From: Methanobacteriota archaeon
GTDB lineage: Archaea; Thermoplasmatota; Poseidoniia; Poseidoniales; Poseidoniaceae
Assembly: GCA_002697705.1 (NCBI GenBank)
Contig: NZXL01000037.1
Span: 14,533 to 23,725, forward strand
Direction: 5' to 3'
Length of the DNA stretch: 9,193 nt
Position 1 is the first letter of the stretch. The number at the start of each line of letters is the position of its first letter. This document shows, one piece after another, positions 6,232-9,193 of the stretch. Made by a program: the position numbers and the translations under genes. Below the pieces are notes generated by a model. The model had not been told where the DNA came from. It made no database searches and saw only the letters and a list, made by a program, of their open reading frames with translations.

Positions 6232-7566
6232 ATGTCCGAGGCGTTGGAGGCTGAACTAGTCCCCGAGATTAATAATTCTCGGATAGTGATAGCGTTATCG
6301 ATTACTTTGTTGATTATTGGTGCAATATTTTTTGCTTTATCTGGAGATAATGCTGAAGAAAGCGAATCTCAAGCAGTGTCGCAAAGCGATGATGGATGGC
6401 GTTCTTTCTCGGTAGTTGCTCCTATAGATACTGGGATAAATGTCTACCATGACCATTTTAGAACCAATGAAACATACCCCCAATGGTTGCTCGATGGACT
6501 TGGTGTAAACAAAGTGTGTGAACTGACATTTAATGGTTCATGGCAAGAGAGGTATGACGCTGACAAGACCACTTGCTGGGATACTCTAAATGCGACAGAC
6601 ATCGTATATTTCCCAGGAACAAAGATCATTGGAGCATCACCTGATGGCGATAGTGACATACTAATCTTAGATGACCCGAACGATGGTCATGGTTCAGCAG
6701 TCACAGGAGCGGTTCTAGATGCCAATCCTAATGCAGTAATCTTTTTTGTCGAAGGTTTCAGTTCCGAGGCGGTTTTAGCAGCAGCCAATCAACCTCTAGT
6801 CGACGTTATTACAACTTCATTTGGTGCGATTGGTTCCTTGCCATTCCCTGGTATAGAGGATGCAACTAAAGTAGCGGTTACTCAGAAAAACAAACTTCAT
6901 ACTGGTGCAGCAGATAATTCACCATCTCCTGCAGTTCAAGATGCTACAGCCGGCCCCCCTTGGTCGATAGGTATAGCAGGTTACGCTGAAGAAGGCGATG
7001 ACCAAAAAGAAATAATGTCAGGTTCTTACCCAGATATTTCAGCAGATTGGACACAAGTTTTGCCAAATCATGACGACATCGATGGCTATCATGAAACATC
7101 AGGAACTTCTTTTGCTACACCGAGGACCGCTGGAATAATCTCATTTATTCTTGAAAACCTCCGCGAGGAATTTGGAGATTCAGGTTCCGGTGCTTCGGAT
7201 GAAAGAGGAGGATATTTAGTAAATGGAACCAATATGACAATCTCCAATGCACAAGTTAGAGATGCATTGAACCTTTCAGCTTGGTATCCTGATTTAGGTT
7301 GGGACCCAACTTCGGGAACAATGCCTATATCTCCAATTTTACCTTGTGCTCAGACCGGTTGGGGATTGGTCAATCTATCTAATATTGAACCTATAATCAA
7401 GCATTTAAACGGTAGCGAAATACTTCCTCAAAGAGCCTCTGATGTCGTAGCATGCATGCAAGTCAATCAAGATGCTAGAGAAGCATATTGGGGCGCTTAC
7501 CCAAGTAGTGTAACTCAAAATTTAGATACTGTTTTTGGTGATGAAGGAGTAAATGTTAGAGATTAA
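6232..7566 (+). CDS. Membrane-anchored subtilisin-like serine protease (S8)
   Basis: This is a predicted extracytoplasmic serine endopeptidase of 444 residues. A hydrophobic segment at 18-37 (IVIALSITLLIIGAIFFALS) with no clear cleavage site suggests a signal anchor. The catalytic residues are complete: Asp66 in APIDTG (63-68), His153 in DGHGSAVTGA (151-160), the likely oxyanion Asn229 in GAADNS, and Ser293 in SGTSFATPRTAG (290-301). Only about 29 residues separate the membrane segment from Asp66, so there is no room for the usual inhibitor I9 propeptide. The Asp-to-His spacing of 87 residues is longer than in subtilisin and contains C96 and C115, a possible disulfide pair; C372 and C408 could form another. 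The domain ends with GWGLVNLSNIEP (377-388), in the place of the family's GxGxVNA ending. The frame is open further upstream to 5842, but that part lies antisense to orn. The ATG at 6232 gives the membrane segment a normal position. A second subtilase follows 71 bases downstream. Confidence 0.88.
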   Translation: MSEALEAELVPEINNSRIVIALSITLLIIGAIFFALSGDNAEESESQAVSQSDDGWRSFSVVAPIDTGINVYHDHFRTNETYPQWLLDGLGVNKVCELTFNGSWQERYDADKTTCWDTLNATDIVYFPGTKIIGASPDGDSDILILDDPNDGHGSAVTGAVLDANPNAVIFFVEGFSSEAVLAAANQPLVDVITTSFGAIGSLPFPGIEDATKVAVTQKNKLHTGAADNSPSPAVQDATAGPPWSIGIAGYAEEGDDQKEIMSGSYPDISADWTQVLPNHDDIDGYHETSGTSFATPRTAGIISFILENLREEFGDSGSGASDERGGYLVNGTNMTISNAQVRDALNLSAWYPDLGWDPTSGTMPISPILPCAQTGWGLVNLSNIEPIIKHLNGSEILPQRASDVVACMQVNQDAREAYWGAYPSSVTQNLDTVFGDEGVNVRD

Positions 7567-7590
7567 GTTTATTTTTTGCTTTCTTACATC
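7567..7590 (+). terminator. T-rich stretch after first subtilase, possible archaeal terminator
   Basis: Immediately after the stop codon the plus strand reads GTTTATTTTTTGCTTTCTTA. Archaeal RNA polymerase commonly terminates at T-runs without a hairpin, so this could end or weaken the transcript before the second subtilase. No stem-loop is evident. The remaining bases to 7637 show no strong TATA element, so read-through into the next gene is also possible. Confidence 0.35.
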
Positions 7591-7637
7591 TTCACAATGC
7601 CTTCAAAAACTATTGGCGTGTGCATGACACGAGCGAC

Positions 7638-9193
7638 ATGATGAAAATTAATCGAGTAACGATTTCAATATTTTGTTTATCCATACTTATTTTACCTATG
7701 CTAGCGATTGCAGCACCAGCTCCAATCACTTTAGAAGAGGATGAAGAAGGCTGGTGGGTAAACACCACAGTCGATAGAAATGGAAATGGTATTGGAGATA
7801 TGGTTGAATTACACATGGATAATCCATTTTTCCTTGATGAAGATAACACACTCCCTTTGATTATTGATTTTGACCATACACCTGGTGAAGATGAAATTGC
7901 AATGTTAGAAAAAGAAGTGGACTATCAACATGAATGGATTCTTGAAGGAATAGACGCACTGGCAGGAAGAATTTCAGTGGAAAAAATTTCGGATACATAT
8001 GAACTTCCTGGAGTTGTAATGATTGAACTTGATGGAATGTTATCTATTACTAACGGAGATGCTGTAGCGCTTCATGGAGTCGATACAGCATGGCAAGAAA
8101 CTGGCTATGACGGTTCGGGTGCTACAGTGGCTATTATCGATACAGGAATTGATGGAAGCCATGCTAGTTTGGATGACCAAGATGATGATAATTCAACCAA
8201 CGACCCCAAAGTAATTGCTTTTTACGACCCAGTAAACAATCCTAGTTTGACCAATGGCACCGAGGTTTTCCCTTATGATGACCAAGGTCATGGTTCACAC
8301 TGTGCTGGAACAACAGCAGGTACAGGAGCACCTACTTATGAGAATCCGGGGATGGCTCCACAAGCCAAGTTAGTTGGTGTTAAGGTGCTTGATTCGGGTG
8401 GCTCGGGTTCATTTGCAGTCGTAATGGCAGGAATGCAATGGACTATTGACAATCGTTACCAGTTTAATATTAGAGTTGCCTCGATGTCCCTCGGTGGATT
8501 TGGATTGATTGAATGGACTTCTTCAGAAGAAGACAGTGTGAATCGTATGGCTAATGAAATGGTTTACAATGATATTACTTTATTTATCGCAGCAGGTAAT
8601 TCTGCTGGCCGTGGAACAATAGGAACTCCTGGTAGTGCGGAAGACGCAATTACAGTTGGCGCTCTTGACAAAGACTCTTCCATAGCAGTTTACTCTAGCC
8701 AAGGGCCAACAGAGGAGAACCGAGTTAAGCCAAACATCGCTTATGTAGGCACTGATGTTATGTCGGTAGCACATAATACAGGCGATGGATATACTGCATT
8801 TTCGGGTACCTCAATGGCTACTCCAGGTGCTGCAGGTGTAGCTGCGCTTATGATACAAGCTAATCCAGACCTCAGCCCATTTGAGGTTAGAAATTTCATG
8901 CAAGAAACTGCAGAATACCGCCCTTGTACATACATGGGAGATCCTGCTGGCGGTGATGGTTGTGATGATAATGATGTTCAAGCGATTTTTACTAAGAACC
9001 GACAAAATAACGTATATGGACACGGTGAAGTCAGAGCTCTAGATTCTGTATTAGCAGCAGCAGAGAAATATTACTCATTTGACAAATCGATGAATATTGA
9101 ACTTGAAACAGATCCGTCTCATGATAATATGCATACGCACATATCGCCGAGTGACTCAATTGCTTTCTCCACATCTGGTGGGATAGAATCTAT
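7638..9193 (+). CDS. Secreted subtilisin-like serine protease (S8), C-terminus cut by window edge
   Basis: This is an extracellular serine endopeptidase; 518 codons are present and the frame is still open at the right edge. Residues 1-26 form a signal peptide (MMKINR, then a hydrophobic run ending PMLAIAA). VDRNGNGIGDMVE (45-57) resembles a calcium-binding D-x-N-x-N-G loop. Residues about 75-135 are probably the I9-like propeptide. The catalytic domain starts near 143 and is complete: Asp168 in AIIDTGIDG (165-173), His218 in QGHGSHCAGT (216-225), oxyanion Asn321 in IAAGNSAG (317-324) and Ser392 in SGTSMATPGAAG (389-400). Cys430 and Cys442 may pair in a short acidic insert (PAGGDGCDDND). After about 480 a new region begins, probably a beta-rich C-terminal domain, which is truncated. 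The start could equally be the adjacent ATG at 7641. It is tandem to the anchored subtilase, same strand. Many acidic residues fit secretion into seawater. Confidence 0.93.
   Translation, partial: MMKINRVTISIFCLSILILPMLAIAAPAPITLEEDEEGWWVNTTVDRNGNGIGDMVELHMDNPFFLDEDNTLPLIIDFDHTPGEDEIAMLEKEVDYQHEWILEGIDALAGRISVEKISDTYELPGVVMIELDGMLSITNGDAVALHGVDTAWQETGYDGSGATVAIIDTGIDGSHASLDDQDDDNSTNDPKVIAFYDPVNNPSLTNGTEVFPYDDQGHGSHCAGTTAGTGAPTYENPGMAPQAKLVGVKVLDSGGSGSFAVVMAGMQWTIDNRYQFNIRVASMSLGGFGLIEWTSSEEDSVNRMANEMVYNDITLFIAAGNSAGRGTIGTPGSAEDAITVGALDKDSSIAVYSSQGPTEENRVKPNIAYVGTDVMSVAHNTGDGYTAFSGTSMATPGAAGVAALMIQANPDLSPFEVRNFMQETAEYRPCTYMGDPAGGDGCDDNDVQAIFTKNRQNNVYGHGEVRALDSVLAAAEKYYSFDKSMNIELETDPSHDNMHTHISPSDSIAFSTSGGIES

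Noticed and set aside
7610..7849. Minus-strand open frame opposite the second subtilase start
   Set aside because: It is antisense to the signal peptide and N-terminal region of a clear gene, with Ser-rich translation and no family features.
8580..9023. Three minus-strand open frames opposite the subtilase catalytic domain
   Set aside because: They mirror the conserved plus-strand catalytic coding sequence and overlap one another in different frames; no recognisable protein features.
1..9193. CRISPR array, tRNA or rRNA gene, insertion sequence, prophage or defence island
   Set aside because: I found no direct-repeat/spacer pattern, no cloverleaf-like sequence, no transposase or integrase, and no terminal inverted repeats; gaps between genes are all under 100 bases.

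Overview
The window is AT-rich and densely coded: ten protein genes, gaps of at most 92 bases, and no RNA gene, insertion sequence, CRISPR array or integron-like structure. It looks like a chromosomal segment of a planktonic marine archaeon, most plausibly a Marine Group II/III euryarchaeon (Candidatus Poseidoniia). This is inference from three things: A/T-rich TATA-like elements about 25-45 bases before several starts, near-absence of Shine-Dalgarno sequences, and a gene set of secreted subtilases, a fatty-acid-oxidation acyl-CoA dehydrogenase and simple transporters. No universal marker gene is present, so a low-GC marine bacterium cannot be excluded.

Left part (1-2113). A truncated acidic coiled-coil protein and a MIP-family channel lie on the minus strand. 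They are divergent from a plus-strand YrbG-like cation/Ca2+ exchanger, with a 92-base shared upstream region. Middle part (2164-5620). A medium-chain-type acyl-CoA dehydrogenase runs tail-to-tail into an unrecognised acidic 247-residue protein. This is divergent from a MocA/MobA-like nucleotidyltransferase followed by an XdhC/CoxI protein, a pair expected to finish and insert molybdenum cofactor for a xanthine dehydrogenase/CO dehydrogenase-type hydroxylase. No such hydroxylase is in the window. Right part (5622-9193). A canonical DEDDh oligoribonuclease on the minus strand abuts XdhC with a 1-base gap. It is divergent from two tandem S8 subtilases. The first is membrane-anchored with no visible propeptide. 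The second has a signal peptide, a likely propeptide and a complete catalytic domain, and runs off the right edge.

The genes do not form one pathway. Two likely functional units are the MocA-XdhC pair and the tandem extracellular proteases. The protease pair and the acyl-CoA dehydrogenase fit a heterotroph using protein and lipid. I see no convincing undescribed multi-gene system. The most interesting items are the propeptide-less anchored subtilase next to a normal secreted one, the oligoribonuclease in an archaeal-looking setting, substituted pore or ion-site residues in both transporters, and the unrecognised 247-residue protein.
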